Source: Yimella lutea
Lineage (GTDB): Bacteria; Actinomycetota; Actinomycetes; Actinomycetales; Dermatophilaceae
Direction: 5' to 3'
NCBI RefSeq assembly: GCF_006715095.1
Contig: NZ_VFMO01000001.1
Location: 1,364,001 to 1,428,000, forward strand
DNA: 64,000 nt
The notes below the pieces were generated by a model. That model was given only the letters and a program-made list of their open reading frames with translations, was not told the DNA's origin and searched no databases. Each line of letters begins with the position of its first letter. Positions within the stretch are counted from its first letter, which is position 1. Positions 20,571-29,396 of the stretch are shown here, piece by piece. Position numbers and translations under genes: made by a program.

Positions 20571-20996
20571 TTGGGCGACGTCCTGCTCACCGCGGAGGTC
20601 GTCCTCGGTGTGCTCTTCGCGCTCCCCATAGCCTTCGTCTGTTGGGTGATCGTCCGACGTTGGTTGATCACCAAGGACCACCTGATGATCCTCATGGCTC
20701 GCCGCCGTGGGGATTTTTGGGTGATGGGCATGACGCGAACCCAGGCTGCGTCGATCGAGTGGTTCCCGGTGCTCGGGATCGGCCTCACACCCGGCTGGAC
20801 GGTGCGACGTGAGGACGCCGAGTTCGGTCCGCCTCTGGCCGCGGAGAAGGTGCCGTCGGTGATCCAGGAGCCGGTGCTCGTCGACTGCACGGTCGGCGGC
20901 GAGGTGCACCGTCTTGCGATCAGCCGCGGCGACTACACCCAGCTGCGGTCGTGGTCGGAATCGTCCCCGCCCGGCTTCAACTCGGGGCGCTACTAG
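20571..20996 (+). CDS. DUF2550 family membrane protein
   Basis: About 141 residues with one N-terminal membrane helix (LLTAEVVLGVLFALPIAFVCWVIV) followed by a soluble domain (RRRGDFWVMGMTRTQAASIEWFPVLGIGLTPGW). This matches the actinobacterial DUF2550 family, whose member Rv1312 follows atpC in M. tuberculosis. Its function is unknown. The start is uncertain: TTG at 20571 gives the full helix and lies 11 bases after the atpC stop, while a GTG 13 codons downstream would cut into the helix. Convergent with the adenosyltransferase gene. Confidence 0.72.
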   Translation: MGDVLLTAEVVLGVLFALPIAFVCWVIVRRWLITKDHLMILMARRRGDFWVMGMTRTQAASIEWFPVLGIGLTPGWTVRREDAEFGPPLAAEKVPSVIQEPVLVDCTVGGEVHRLAISRGDYTQLRSWSESSPPGFNSGRY

Positions 20997-21047
20997 GCGC
21001 TACCAGCAACTGCGGGATCTCGAGCTTCGTCGCCCTGCGCGGTTCGG

Positions 21048-21659
21048 TCAGCGTTCGCCGCCCGGCACCCACAGCACATCCCCACCTACGTCCACGTTGG
21101 CGTACCGCGCCAGCACGAACAGTAGATCGCTGAGCCGGTTGAGATAGGCGGCGGTCAAGGGGTTCACTCCACCGCTGCCCTTCGCCGATCCGGCCGGTGC
21201 CTCGTCCGTGCCGTACGTCTCTATCGCAGCCCAGGTGGACCGCTCCGCCCGGCGGACCACCGTCCGACTCACATGCAGGTGCGCTGCACCCGCGCTGCCC
21301 CCGGGCAGGATGAACGAGCGGAGCGTCTCCAATCCCTCGTTGTAGCGATCGATGTCCTGCTCCAACTGGTCGACCCAGTCCTGCTTGACGCGCAGCGGCG
21401 GGTACTCCGGATCGGCGACCAGCGGGGAGCAGAGGTCGGCGCCCACGTCGAACAGATCGTTCTGGACGCGGAAGAGAGTCTTGTCGACAGCTTCCCCGAG
21501 GTCGCCGCAGGCCACCGCGACTCCGATCGAACTGTTGGCCTCGTCGGTGTCGGCGTAGGCCGCCAGTCGCGGGTCGGTCTTGCTGGTGCGGCTGAAGTCG
21601 CCGAGGGCCGTCGTGCCCTTGTCGCCGGTGCGGGTGTAGATGCGGCTGAGGATGACCAT
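21048..21659 (-). CDS. PduO-type cob(I)alamin adenosyltransferase
   Basis: Transfers the 5'-deoxyadenosyl group of ATP to reduced cobalamin to make adenosylcobalamin. The 203-residue protein shows the PduO signature: RIYTRTGDKGTTAL (ATP-binding N-terminus), DEANSSIGVA, then FILPGGSAGAAHLHVSRTVVRRAER and LNRLSDLLFVLARY. A roughly 12-residue insert around EAPAGSAKGSGG lies before the last helix. The same gene neighbours DUF2550 in M. tuberculosis (Rv1314c). It fits the methylmalonyl-CoA genes further along, whose mutase needs this cofactor, although the mutase itself is not in the window. Confidence 0.88.
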   Translation of the reverse strand: MVILSRIYTRTGDKGTTALGDFSRTSKTDPRLAAYADTDEANSSIGVAVACGDLGEAVDKTLFRVQNDLFDVGADLCSPLVADPEYPPLRVKQDWVDQLEQDIDRYNEGLETLRSFILPGGSAGAAHLHVSRTVVRRAERSTWAAIETYGTDEAPAGSAKGSGGVNPLTAAYLNRLSDLLFVLARYANVDVGGDVLWVPGGER

Positions 21660-21733
21660 GGCCCGATCGTGCCATGCCTCGCCTCGGGCGGGAGTTGCTC
21701 GGTCGTTCGACCAGGATTCGGCGCCGAAGTAAT

Positions 21734-21747
21734 ATCACATACGTGAT
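21734..21747. promoter_or_regulatory. small inverted repeat between divergent genes
   Basis: ATCAC and GTGAT separated by ATAC (21734-21747) lie in the 178-bp gap between the adenosyltransferase (minus) and STAS (plus) genes. It is a possible operator, on weak evidence. Confidence 0.25.
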
Positions 21748-21837
21748 GAAACCGTGACCCCACCCTGGTGTGAATTCCACCGAAGCGGTGGCCTAATGGA
21801 CGCACAGACACCGCACCTTGGGAACTTGGGGGTTCCA

Positions 21838-22215
21838 ATGTCGGACTTCGTGGCCCGATCCACTCGTCCTCACCGCTACAAGAGTGTGCCCGGATTCGAG
21901 GTCCATCAGGTCCTCCCGGGCACCGAACTCGCGGTCATCGGCGAGCTCAACGTCAACACCATCTCGGTCGTCCGCGACGCGCTGAGCGCCGCCATCGATT
22001 CCGGGGAGGGTGAATTGCGGGTTCGGCTGCACGGAGCCGAGGTGATCGATGCGGCCGGACTCGGCGTGCTGGTCGGCGCGGATCGCCGGGCGGCGAAAGC
22101 TGGTCGCCATCTGGTGCTGACGGATGTGTCGCCCCGTCTCGACCGGGTCATCCGCAGCACGAAGCTCAGTCGCGTGTTGACCTGGACGACGCCTCCGGTC
22201 GCCGCAACCGCCTGA
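21838..22215 (+). CDS. STAS-domain protein (anti-sigma factor antagonist-like)
   Basis: A 125-residue protein with a single STAS domain starting near residue 22 (GTELAVIGELNVNTISVVRDAL) and ending at SRVLTW. STAS proteins of this kind bind anti-sigma kinases and are switched by phosphorylation of a serine in a DSSGL-like loop. Here the loop reads IDAAGLGVLVGADRRA, with alanine in place of that serine, so it may be permanently in the unphosphorylated-like state or act differently. The ATG at 21838 has GGGGG 5 bases before it; the ATG at 21796 is a possible longer start. No sigma or anti-sigma gene is adjacent. Confidence 0.72.
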   Translation: MSDFVARSTRPHRYKSVPGFEVHQVLPGTELAVIGELNVNTISVVRDALSAAIDSGEGELRVRLHGAEVIDAAGLGVLVGADRRAAKAGRHLVLTDVSPRLDRVIRSTKLSRVLTWTTPPVAATA

Positions 22216-22218
22216 CGC

Positions 22219-23763
22219 TCAACCGACCGCGGTTGCCGAAGCGCGTCGCGGATCGGCTGCCGCCTGCAGGTCACCGTCGGGGCGACGCTTGGCCGCGGCC
22301 ACTCCGCCGAAGTACATCGCGTGGCGGGCATGCCCCACGTGCGGTGCGTCGATCCGTGCGGCGGCAGCTTCCAGCGCTTCGTCCGGTTCGGTCTCCAGTC
22401 GGATCGAGCGAGACGAGAAGTCGACGCTGACATGTGCACGCGGTGCGTTGATCGCGTCCTGCAGCGCGACATCGGACAGGCAGTGGGCAGCGAGTACCTG
22501 CATGAGGGCGGTCGTGATGCGGTCGGCGCCCGGACTCCCGATGGCAAGCATCGCGCCGTCGTCGTCCTGCCCGGTGGTCGGCGCCATGTTGGATGCGAGC
22601 CGGGTGCCGGGAGCCACCGCATGAATCCCTCGGCGGTTCAGTTCCGGCTCGCCCAGGCAGTTGTTCAGCACGAGTCCGGTGCCGGGCACGGTGACGCCGG
22701 AGGAGTACCCGGCGGACGACGTCAGTGCGCACGCGTTGCCTCGACTGTCGACCGCACTCACGTGAGCGGTGTCCGTCGACGTGGGCAAGGTGGCCAGGTC
22801 ATTGCCTTCCAAGGCGCGCAACAGGTCGGCCCCGGCGATCTCGAGATCCGCGGCGGCATCCAGGCTGCGGGCCCGATAGGTCAACACCTCGCGCTGCACC
22901 TGCAGCACGTCGTCCGCGGTGGCCCCGCGTCGCTGGATCAGGCGAAGCATGGTGGCCAGGACCGGCCCGCCGATCGAGGGTGGGGGATTGGTAGCGAGCC
23001 GCCACGGTCCGACCCGGTCGACCGTCGCCGGACGCACCCGCGCCTCGTAAGCCGAGAGGTCCCCCAGCGTGATGAGCCCGTCGTTCGCCTGGAGATGATC
23101 GGCCACCCGGCGTCCGAGATCCCCGCCGTAGAGCAGCGAAAACCCTTCTGAAGCAAGCAGATCCAGGGTGTCGGCGAGTTCCGGCACAGTGAGCATCGTG
23201 CCCACGGTCGCCGGGTGATCGCCGACGAAATGTGCCTTCCGGGTCTGCGGGTCGAATCCGTAGAGCGCCTGGCCGACGATTCCGAGGTAGCTCGCCGCAG
23301 CGGCGCCGAGCCGGAAACCGCGGCGTCCGATCTCGATCGCCGGAGCCATGATGTCGGCCCACGATGCACGCCCGTGCCGGGCATGGGCCTCCTCGAAGGC
23401 CTTGAACGATCCTGGGGTCGCTACGGAGCCGGCGCCCGCGTAGATCGTGATGCCGCCTCCGTAGTCGAGATCGATCTCGCGCAGGCCACCGCCGAAGCGG
23501 GTGCTCGGCAGGCCGCGCCCGGGCATCTCGCAGTTGCCGTCAACGACGATCGGGTCGCCGCCGTCCGGCCAGATGTTCACGAACGCTCCACCCAGCGCAG
23601 AGACGATTCCGGGTTCGCTGACGTAGGTGACAAGCATCGCCGCGATGGCAGCGTCCACGGCCGTGCCGCCGAGGTGGATGAGATCGAGACCGGCCTGCGC
23701 CGCCAGTGCATTGGGTGCGGCCACGGCGCCGCCGCGGCCCCGGAAGAGCTCGTCCTCGGCCAT
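22219..23763 (-). CDS. gamma-glutamyltransferase family protein
   Basis: A 514-residue Ntn hydrolase. The region before the cleavage site reads DTAHVSAVDSRGNACALTSSAGYSSG; threonine in STDTAHVSAVD is the expected nucleophile that becomes the N-terminus of the small subunit after self-cleavage. NMAPT and AIGSPGADRI correspond to the substrate-binding glycines. No signal peptide is seen after the chosen ATG, so it is probably cytoplasmic. It may act on glutathione-like gamma-glutamyl compounds or belong to the acylase branch. The start overlaps the nucS stop by one base (TGATG), so the genes form an operon. Confidence 0.8.
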   Translation of the reverse strand: MAEDELFRGRGGAVAAPNALAAQAGLDLIHLGGTAVDAAIAAMLVTYVSEPGIVSALGGAFVNIWPDGGDPIVVDGNCEMPGRGLPSTRFGGGLREIDLDYGGGITIYAGAGSVATPGSFKAFEEAHARHGRASWADIMAPAIEIGRRGFRLGAAAASYLGIVGQALYGFDPQTRKAHFVGDHPATVGTMLTVPELADTLDLLASEGFSLLYGGDLGRRVADHLQANDGLITLGDLSAYEARVRPATVDRVGPWRLATNPPPSIGGPVLATMLRLIQRRGATADDVLQVQREVLTYRARSLDAAADLEIAGADLLRALEGNDLATLPTSTDTAHVSAVDSRGNACALTSSAGYSSGVTVPGTGLVLNNCLGEPELNRRGIHAVAPGTRLASNMAPTTGQDDDGAMLAIGSPGADRITTALMQVLAAHCLSDVALQDAINAPRAHVSVDFSSRSIRLETEPDEALEAAAARIDAPHVGHARHAMYFGGVAAAKRRPDGDLQAAADPRRASATAVG

Positions 23764-24458
23764 CAGAACAACCGGGAGTCGGCGTCGTCGATACCGCGAA
23801 GCGCATCGTAATCCAGTGTCACGCAACGGATTCCACGATCCTGAGCGAGCGTACGAGCCTGCGGCTTGATGAGCTGCGCAGCGAAAACACCCTCGACGGG
23901 CGCCAGCACCGGATCACGGTTCAGCAGTTCGAGGTAGCGGGTCAACTGCTCGACGCCGTCGATGTCGCCCCGACGCTTGATCTCGACGGCCACGGTTGCA
24001 CCGTCGGCATTACGGCACATGATGTCGACCGGCCCGATCGCGGTCATGTACTCACGTCGGATCAGCGTGTATCCGTCGCCGAGCGTGGTGATGTGCTGAG
24101 CCAGCAGTTCCTGCAGCTGCGCCTCCACACCGTCCTTCCGCAGGCCCGGGTCGATGCCCAGGTCGTGGCTGGTGTCGTGCAGCACCTCGTACAGGCGCAC
24201 GCGCAGGTTGTCCTCGCTCTTGGCGTGCTGGACGAACCACACCTTGTCGACACCTTCGGTGCGCTCGTCGTCCGTCGGATCGAGTTCGACCAACGAGCAC
24301 GGGGGAGTCATCCAGTTCAACGGCTTGTAGGAGCCACCGTCGCTGTGCACCAGCACGGAGCCGTCAGCCTTGACCATCAGCAGGCGGGTGGCCATCGGCA
24401 GGTGGGCGGTCAGGCGTCCGCCGTAATCGACGCTGCATCGGGCAATCACAACTCGCAC
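23763..24458 (-). CDS. nucS: endonuclease NucS (non-canonical mismatch repair)
   Basis: A 231-residue nuclease that cleaves both strands at mismatches and replaces MutS/MutL in most actinobacteria. The N-terminus [20 protein letters not shown] and the catalytic C-terminal domain with [34 protein letters not shown] (Asp, Glu, Lys and Gln of the nuclease core) are well conserved. The normal C-terminal tail is present; here it ends SRLF. It starts at GTG 24458 with TAGGCT 6 bases upstream, so the mRNA is predicted to be leaderless. It is the first gene of a two-gene unit with the gamma-glutamyltransferase and is divergent from the dehydrogenase. Confidence 0.93.
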   Translation of the reverse strand: MRVVIARCSVDYGGRLTAHLPMATRLLMVKADGSVLVHSDGGSYKPLNWMTPPCSLVELDPTDDERTEGVDKVWFVQHAKSEDNLRVRLYEVLHDTSHDLGIDPGLRKDGVEAQLQELLAQHITTLGDGYTLIRREYMTAIGPVDIMCRNADGATVAVEIKRRGDIDGVEQLTRYLELLNRDPVLAPVEGVFAAQLIKPQARTLAQDRGIRCVTLDYDALRGIDDADSRLF

Positions 24459-24464
24459 CGGGGC

Positions 24465-24470
24465 AGCCTA
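24465..24470 (-). promoter_or_regulatory. -10 box of the predicted leaderless nucS promoter
   Basis: On the minus strand TAGGCT lies 6 bases before the nucS GTG. Confidence 0.5.
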
Positions 24471-24525
24471 ATGCGGACGGTGACCGGCTCGATCGGGCAG
24501 ACCGCGGTCTGGGAGACTTCGGGGC

Positions 24526-26187
24526 ATGACGCAGCAGATCAAGTCGGTGGGTGTGATCGGCCTCGGCACCATGGGTGCGGGCATCGTCGAAGTCTTCGTG
24601 AAGGCGGGCATTCCCGTCGTCGCGGTCGACGGCACGAAGGAACTCGCGCAGCGGGGCAAGGGCTTCCTGACCGGCTCGCTGGATCGCCAGATCAAACGCG
24701 GCAAGCTGGACGAGGCGGGGCGGGACGAGATCGTCTCGCGTGCAACCTTCAGCGATCGACTGAGCGACCTGGCCGACGTCGATCTGGTCATTGAGGCGGT
24801 GCCGGAGCGCCTGGAGATCAAGACCTCGATCTTCACCGAGCTCGACGGGATCGTCCGGCCCGATGCGGTGCTGGCGACGAATACCTCGAGTCTGTCGATC
24901 ACGCAGATCGCTGCTGCGACCGAGCACCCCGAGCGCGTCATCGGCATGCACTTCTTCAACCCCGCGCCGGTGCTTGCTCTGGTCGAGGTGATCACCACGA
25001 TCCTGGTCGACCAGAAGTTGGTCGAGGCCGTCCGTGACCTCGCCGTCACCCTCGGCAAGAAGCCCGTCGTCGTCGGTGACCGGGCAGGGTTCGTGGCCAA
25101 CGCGCTGCTGATCACCTACCTGGCCCGTGCGATCCGCACCTACGAGACCGGTCACGTCAGGCGCGAGGACCTCGACGACGCCGCCCGGATCGGCATCGGT
25201 TTCCCGATGGGTCCGCTCACCCTGTCCGACCTCATCGGCCTCGACGTCGTCAAGGAGGTCTGCGACGTCCTGTACGACGCCACCAAGGAGCCGTCCGCCG
25301 CTCCGCCCGCTCTGCTGCAGCAGATGGTCGCCGCAGGTCGCCTCGGTCGCAAGACCGGCCATGGGTTCTACCAGTACGAGAAGGCCGGTTCGGGCGCTGT
25401 CGTCGACGCGCCCGAGCCCGTTTCCACGCCGAAGGGTGCCTCTAAGGTCGCGGTCATCGGCGAGGGCGCCGTCGCCGACGAACTGGTGCGCGTGCTCGAC
25501 GAGGGTGGCGTGCAGGCTCTCGCCTACGGGTCGTCCTCGGACGAGCTGCCCGAATCGGTCGACCTGGCGTTCCTGGTCGGCAGTGGCTTGACCGACTGCG
25601 CGTGCGGCCCGGAGGGCTGTGCCGGCGGGGAGTGCGAGTCGCACGAGGAAGGCGCGGCCTGGTTCGGGGATCTCGTCGAGGGGCTGTCGGAGGGCACCGT
25701 GGTCGCCGTGCTCGACGAGGACGCCGAGTTCCACGCGGCCGGGAGCATCGCGCAGGACGTGCGCCCGGTCGTCGTCCGACTGCATGCGGCCACCAAGGCC
25801 GGTCAGGTCGTCGAGATCGGGCGGTCGGGTGAGCAGAGTGCCGTGGACCTGGTCCACGGCACCCTCGCTGCTGCCGGCCTGCGCACGATGGTCGCCCGCG
25901 ACCGTGCCGGCCTGGTCGTCGACGCGCTGCTGTTGCCGCATCTGAACGACGCGGTCAAGATGGTCGACTCCGGTTACGCGAGCGTCGCCGATGTCGACAC
26001 CGCGATGACCGCAGGGTGCGGCTACCCGCAGGGTCCGTTCGCCTACATCGACCAGATGGGCGCGGACGCGGTGCTCTTGGGCCTGCTGCGGATGTACGAC
26101 GAGACCCGCGAGCCGGGCCTGAGCCCCTCACCGTTGTTCGACGAGCAGATGATGAGCGGTCGCGACTTCACGGACACGTCGGCCTGA
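24526..26187 (+). CDS. 3-hydroxyacyl-CoA dehydrogenase, double-length with Cys-rich linker
   Basis: Oxidises a 3-hydroxyacyl-CoA with NAD+ (beta-oxidation or butanoate metabolism). The 553-residue protein has an NAD-binding Rossmann domain (VGVIGLGTMGAGI), the catalytic segment with NTSSLSITQIAA and GMHFFNPAPV, and a first 3HCDH C-terminal domain (GFVANALLITYL to GHGFYQYE). A linker of about 150 residues follows, then a second 3HCDH C-terminal domain (AGLVVDALLLPHLNDAVKMVDSGYAS to the end). Ordinary FadB2-type proteins have about 290 residues, so this is a duplicated form known in some actinobacteria. The linker carries four cysteines within 13 residues (C358, C360, C365, C370), which could bind metal. 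Start: ATG 24526, with a GAGACT box 7 bases before. Confidence 0.87.
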   Translation: MTQQIKSVGVIGLGTMGAGIVEVFVKAGIPVVAVDGTKELAQRGKGFLTGSLDRQIKRGKLDEAGRDEIVSRATFSDRLSDLADVDLVIEAVPERLEIKTSIFTELDGIVRPDAVLATNTSSLSITQIAAATEHPERVIGMHFFNPAPVLALVEVITTILVDQKLVEAVRDLAVTLGKKPVVVGDRAGFVANALLITYLARAIRTYETGHVRREDLDDAARIGIGFPMGPLTLSDLIGLDVVKEVCDVLYDATKEPSAAPPALLQQMVAAGRLGRKTGHGFYQYEKAGSGAVVDAPEPVSTPKGASKVAVIGEGAVADELVRVLDEGGVQALAYGSSSDELPESVDLAFLVGSGLTDCACGPEGCAGGECESHEEGAAWFGDLVEGLSEGTVVAVLDEDAEFHAAGSIAQDVRPVVVRLHAATKAGQVVEIGRSGEQSAVDLVHGTLAAAGLRTMVARDRAGLVVDALLLPHLNDAVKMVDSGYASVADVDTAMTAGCGYPQGPFAYIDQMGADAVLLGLLRMYDETREPGLSPSPLFDEQMMSGRDFTDTSA

Positions 26188-26188
26188 C

Positions 26189-26488
26189 GTGCCCCGGCGC
26201 AACCACCGCAAGGATCGGCCCGAGCGGCCGGACCTGTCCCGGTTGCTCGACGTCGGCATCCGGATCGACAGCTACCTCGGTCAGCGGTGGAACGTGCGGT
26301 CGGTGCGCGGCAACAGCAACGGCCGGGTGTATGTGTGTCCGGGCTGTCAGCAGCAGTTGAGCAGTGCCCTCGCGCATGTGGTGGTGTGGCCGGCCGAAGG
26401 GCTCGGTGATCTCACCGACCGGCGGCACTGGCACACGCCGTGCTGGGCGGCGCGGGACCGGCGTCCACCGAAGGGATCGTGGCGCTGA
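26189..26488 (+). CDS. small zinc-ribbon-like hypothetical protein
   Basis: A 99-residue basic protein starting one base after the dehydrogenase stop. It contains CPGC near residue 50 and HWHTPC near residue 81, a CxxC plus HxHxxC arrangement that could hold a zinc ion. Similar actinobacterial proteins are often labelled ATP/GTP-binding protein without evidence. The ends are rich in Arg and Pro. Function unknown; the position suggests co-transcription with the dehydrogenase. Confidence 0.6.
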   Translation: MPRRNHRKDRPERPDLSRLLDVGIRIDSYLGQRWNVRSVRGNSNGRVYVCPGCQQQLSSALAHVVVWPAEGLGDLTDRRHWHTPCWAARDRRPPKGSWR

Positions 26489-26644
26489 GCAGTCCCCGGT
26501 GTTGAGCATCGTGATGGCGAGGGCGATGAAGGCCAGTGTTCTGCGGTCCATGCGCCGAGGATGACCTGTTACCTACTGGTACACGGTGAACGCCACCCGC
26601 AAGTCTGTAGAAAACGCGGGTCGACGCGTGCGCGCTGCGGACGC

Positions 26645-27088
26645 TCAGTGGGACGTGTGCTCGACGAGTTCGACCAGCACGCCACCGGCATCCTTCGGAT
26701 GGATGAAGTTGATCCGCGATCCGGCTGTGCCACGGTGTGGCTCGTCGTAGAGCAACCGAAGCCCCTTGTCCCGCAAGGCTTTCGAGGCAGCTTCGACGTC
26801 CTTGACGGTGTAGGCCATCTGCTGGATACCCGGGCCGGAACGATCCAGGAACTTGCCGATGCTGGAGTCGGGGGACAATGGCGCGAGCAACTGGATGTGC
26901 GCGTGCGGCGCCTGAGGGTCGCCGACGGTCATCATCGCTTCGCGGACGCCCTGTTCCTCGTTGGTCTCCTCGTGAGCGAGGGTCATCCCGTAGGTGTCTC
27001 GGTAGAACTCGATCGCGGCGTCGAGGTCGGGCACCGCGATCCCGACATGGTCGATGGCTTCGAACAGAGGCGACGGCAGCGAATTCAT
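26645..27088 (-). CDS. mce: methylmalonyl-CoA epimerase
   Basis: Interconverts (R)- and (S)-methylmalonyl-CoA in the propionate pathway. The 147-residue protein has the two VOC modules of the family: IDHVGIAVPDLDAAIEFYRDTYG, then HIQLLAPLSPDSSIGKFL, the central IQQMAYTVKDVEAA, and the C-terminal RINFIHPKDAGGVLVELVE with the metal-binding glutamate. The start ATG has the -10-like TAGTCT 6 bases upstream. The homologue (Rv1322A) lies between nucS and fadA4 in M. tuberculosis, as here. It is divergent from the thiolase gene. Confidence 0.9.
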   Translation of the reverse strand: MNSLPSPLFEAIDHVGIAVPDLDAAIEFYRDTYGMTLAHEETNEEQGVREAMMTVGDPQAPHAHIQLLAPLSPDSSIGKFLDRSGPGIQQMAYTVKDVEAASKALRDKGLRLLYDEPHRGTAGSRINFIHPKDAGGVLVELVEHTSH

Positions 27089-27094
27089 GGCTCC

Positions 27095-27100
27095 AGACTA
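27095..27100 (-). promoter_or_regulatory. -10 box of the predicted leaderless epimerase promoter
   Basis: On the minus strand TAGTCT lies 6 bases before the ATG at 27088; GGAG in the gap could also serve as a weak ribosome site. Confidence 0.45.
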
Positions 27101-27198
27101 TGGTGGAAATCACGGCTCGGAGGCCTGATTGCGCCGAGCCGGCAAGGCGCAGCTGACGCGAACGCCTCATCCATCAACGTCGCTGGAAGTGAACTCGA

Positions 27199-28407
27199 AT
27201 GACTGCTGTTGACGACGCTCGTACGCCGGTCCTCGTCGCCGGTGCCCGTACCCCCATGGGCCGGTTGCTCGGCTCGTTGAAGGACTTCTCCGGATCCGAC
27301 CTGGGCGGTTTGGCGATCAAGGGTGCGCTGGACAAGGCCGGTGTGTCCGGTGACCAGGTGCAGTACGTGATCATGGGCCAGGTCCTGACCGCCGGCGCCG
27401 GTCAGATGCCGGCTCGTCAGGCCGCAGCCAAGGGTGGCATCCCGCTGACCGTGCCCTCGCTGACGATCAACAAGGTCTGCCTGTCGGGTGTCGACGCCAT
27501 CGCGCTCGCAGCACAGCTGATCCGCGCGGGCGAGTTCGACACCGTCGTCGCGGGCGGCCAGGAGTCCATGAGCCAGGCGCCCCATTTGCTGACCAAGAGC
27601 CGCGAGGGCTTCAAGTACGGCGACGTCGCGATGAAGGACCACATGGCCTACGACGGTCTGTGGGACGTGCTGACCGACCAGGCGATGGGCAACCTGACCG
27701 AGTCGGCCAACACCGCCGACCAGGAGTTCTCCCGCGCCGAGCAGGACGCGTTCTCCGCGCGCAGCCACCAGCTCGCCGCCAAGGCCTGGAAGGACGGCTT
27801 GTTCGACGACGAGGTCGTCACCGTCTCGATCCCGCAGCGCAAGGGCGACCCGATCGAGTTCAAGAACGACGAAGGTGTTCGCGCCGACACCACCGAGGAC
27901 TCACTGTCCAAGCTGCGTCCGGCGTTCAGCAAGGACGGCACGATCACGGCCGGATCGGCCTCGCAGATCTCGGACGGCGCCTGCGCCGTCGTCGTGATGA
28001 GCAAGGCGAGGGCCCAGGAGCTCGGTGTGAAGTGGCTGGCCGAGATCGGTGCTCACGGCGTCGTCGCCGGTCCCGACTCCACCCTGCAGGCGCAGCCCGC
28101 CAACGCGATCAAGGTCGCGTGTGAGAAGGAGGGCATCGCGCCGTCCGACCTCGACCTCATCGAGATCAACGAGGCGTTCGCCGCGGTCGGTCTCGCGTCC
28201 ACCAAGCAGCTCGGTCTGGACGCCGACAAGGTCAACGTCAACGGCGGCGCGATCGCCATGGGTCACCCGATCGGCATGTCCGGCGCGCGTATCTACCTGC
28301 ACCTGGCGCTCGAACTCGCCCGTCGGGGCGGTGGCGTCGGTGTGGCCGCCCTCTGTGGCGGCGGCGGACAGGGCGACGCCCTGCTTGTCCGCGTCCCGAA
28401 GGCCTGA
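27199..28407 (+). CDS. acetyl-CoA C-acetyltransferase (thiolase)
   Basis: A 402-residue thiolase joining two acetyl-CoA molecules or cleaving 3-ketoacyl-CoA. The acyl-accepting cysteine is C94 in [10 protein letters not shown]; the base histidine is H356 in [10 protein letters not shown]; the second cysteine is C386 in [10 protein letters not shown]. The length and the GHPIGMSG motif place it in the biosynthetic/degradative tetrameric group; it is syntenic with fadA4 (Rv1323). meaB follows 29 bases later, so both may be in one transcript, linking acetyl-CoA and methylmalonyl-CoA metabolism. Confidence 0.93.
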   Translation: MTAVDDARTPVLVAGARTPMGRLLGSLKDFSGSDLGGLAIKGALDKAGVSGDQVQYVIMGQVLTAGAGQMPARQAAAKGGIPLTVPSLTINKVCLSGVDAIALAAQLIRAGEFDTVVAGGQESMSQAPHLLTKSREGFKYGDVAMKDHMAYDGLWDVLTDQAMGNLTESANTADQEFSRAEQDAFSARSHQLAAKAWKDGLFDDEVVTVSIPQRKGDPIEFKNDEGVRADTTEDSLSKLRPAFSKDGTITAGSASQISDGACAVVVMSKARAQELGVKWLAEIGAHGVVAGPDSTLQAQPANAIKVACEKEGIAPSDLDLIEINEAFAAVGLASTKQLGLDADKVNVNGGAIAMGHPIGMSGARIYLHLALELARRGGGVGVAALCGGGGQGDALLVRVPKA

Positions 28408-28436
28408 GTTTCGCTGCGGGACAAGAGGATTCGTCG

Positions 28437-29396
28437 ATGAGTCGTCGTCAGGTCGACGTCCCTTCGTTGGTGGAGGCGGCCCGGGGTGGATCTCCCCGGG
28501 CCGTCGCCCGTCTCATCACGCTGGTGGAGAACGCCGACCCGCGATTGCGGGAAGTGATGGCGGCACTCGCACCGCACACCGGCAAGGCGCGGATCATCGG
28601 TCTGACCGGCTCGCCGGGTGTGGGCAAGTCGACCACCACCAACGCGCTGGTGCGGGCGTTCCGGATCCGCGGGCAGCGGGTCGGGGTGCTGGCCGTCGAT
28701 CCCAGTTCGCCGTTCTCCGGCGGTGCGCTGCTCGGCGACCGCATCCGCCTGGTCGACCACGCACTCGACCCCGACGTCTACATGCGTTCGATGGCCAGCC
28801 GGGGTCATCTGGGCGGGTTGTCCTGGGCGACACCGCAGGCGCTGCGGGTGCTCGATGCTGCCGGTTGCGACGTGATCTTCGTCGAGACGGTGGGCGTCGG
28901 GCAGAGCGAGGTCGAGGTCGCGGGCCTCGCCGACAGCGTGTTGGTGTTGCTCGCACCTGGCATGGGCGACGGGGTGCAGGCCGCGAAGGCGGGAATTCTG
29001 GAGATCGGCGACGTGTTTGTCGTCAACAAGGCCGACCGGGAGGGTGCCGATGCGACGGTGCGCGACCTGCGCCACATGATCAGCCTCGGCGACCGCACCG
29101 AGCCGGGTTTGTGGCGTCCGTCGGTGGAGAAGTTGGTGGCCGAGAAGGCCACCGGAGTCGACGATGTCATGGCCGCGCTCGACAAGCACCTCGCGTGGTC
29201 GAAGGAAAGCGGAGAATTGGGGCGGCGTCGCACCGCGCGGGCGCGTTCGGAGATCGAGCAGATCGCCCTACGTCTGCTGCGGGCGCGGATGGCGCGGCCT
29301 GGCGAGGGCGGCGATCTCGACGACCTCGCCGAGCAGGTGGTGGCCGGCACGGCCGACCCCTACATCGCAGCCGATCGATTGATTGAGAACTTATGA
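28437..29396 (+). CDS. meaB: methylmalonyl Co-A mutase-associated GTPase MeaB
   Basis: A G3E-family GTPase that escorts adenosylcobalamin into methylmalonyl-CoA mutase and protects the enzyme from inactivation. In the 319-residue protein GSPGVGKST is the P-loop (residues 58-66); SSPFSGGALLGDRIR is the following switch, FVETVGVGQSEVEV is the Walker B and base-sensing region, and VNKADRE is the guanine-specificity motif. The mutase genes mutAB, usually next to meaB, are not in the window. Its stop overlaps the next start (ATGA). Confidence 0.93.
   Translation: MSRRQVDVPSLVEAARGGSPRAVARLITLVENADPRLREVMAALAPHTGKARIIGLTGSPGVGKSTTTNALVRAFRIRGQRVGVLAVDPSSPFSGGALLGDRIRLVDHALDPDVYMRSMASRGHLGGLSWATPQALRVLDAAGCDVIFVETVGVGQSEVEVAGLADSVLVLLAPGMGDGVQAAKAGILEIGDVFVVNKADREGADATVRDLRHMISLGDRTEPGLWRPSVEKLVAEKATGVDDVMAALDKHLAWSKESGELGRRRTARARSEIEQIALRLLRARMARPGEGGDLDDLAEQVVAGTADPYIAADRLIENL

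Noticed and set aside
21660..21837. Possible cobalamin riboswitch near the adenosyltransferase gene.
   Set aside because: No B12-box-like sequence is visible in the 178-bp gap.
26480..26551. Minus-strand start MDRRTLAFIALAITMLN that looks like a signal peptide.
   Set aside because: After about 20 codons the frame is fully antisense to the zinc-ribbon-like gene at 26189-26488 and has no further protein-like character; kept only as a curiosity.
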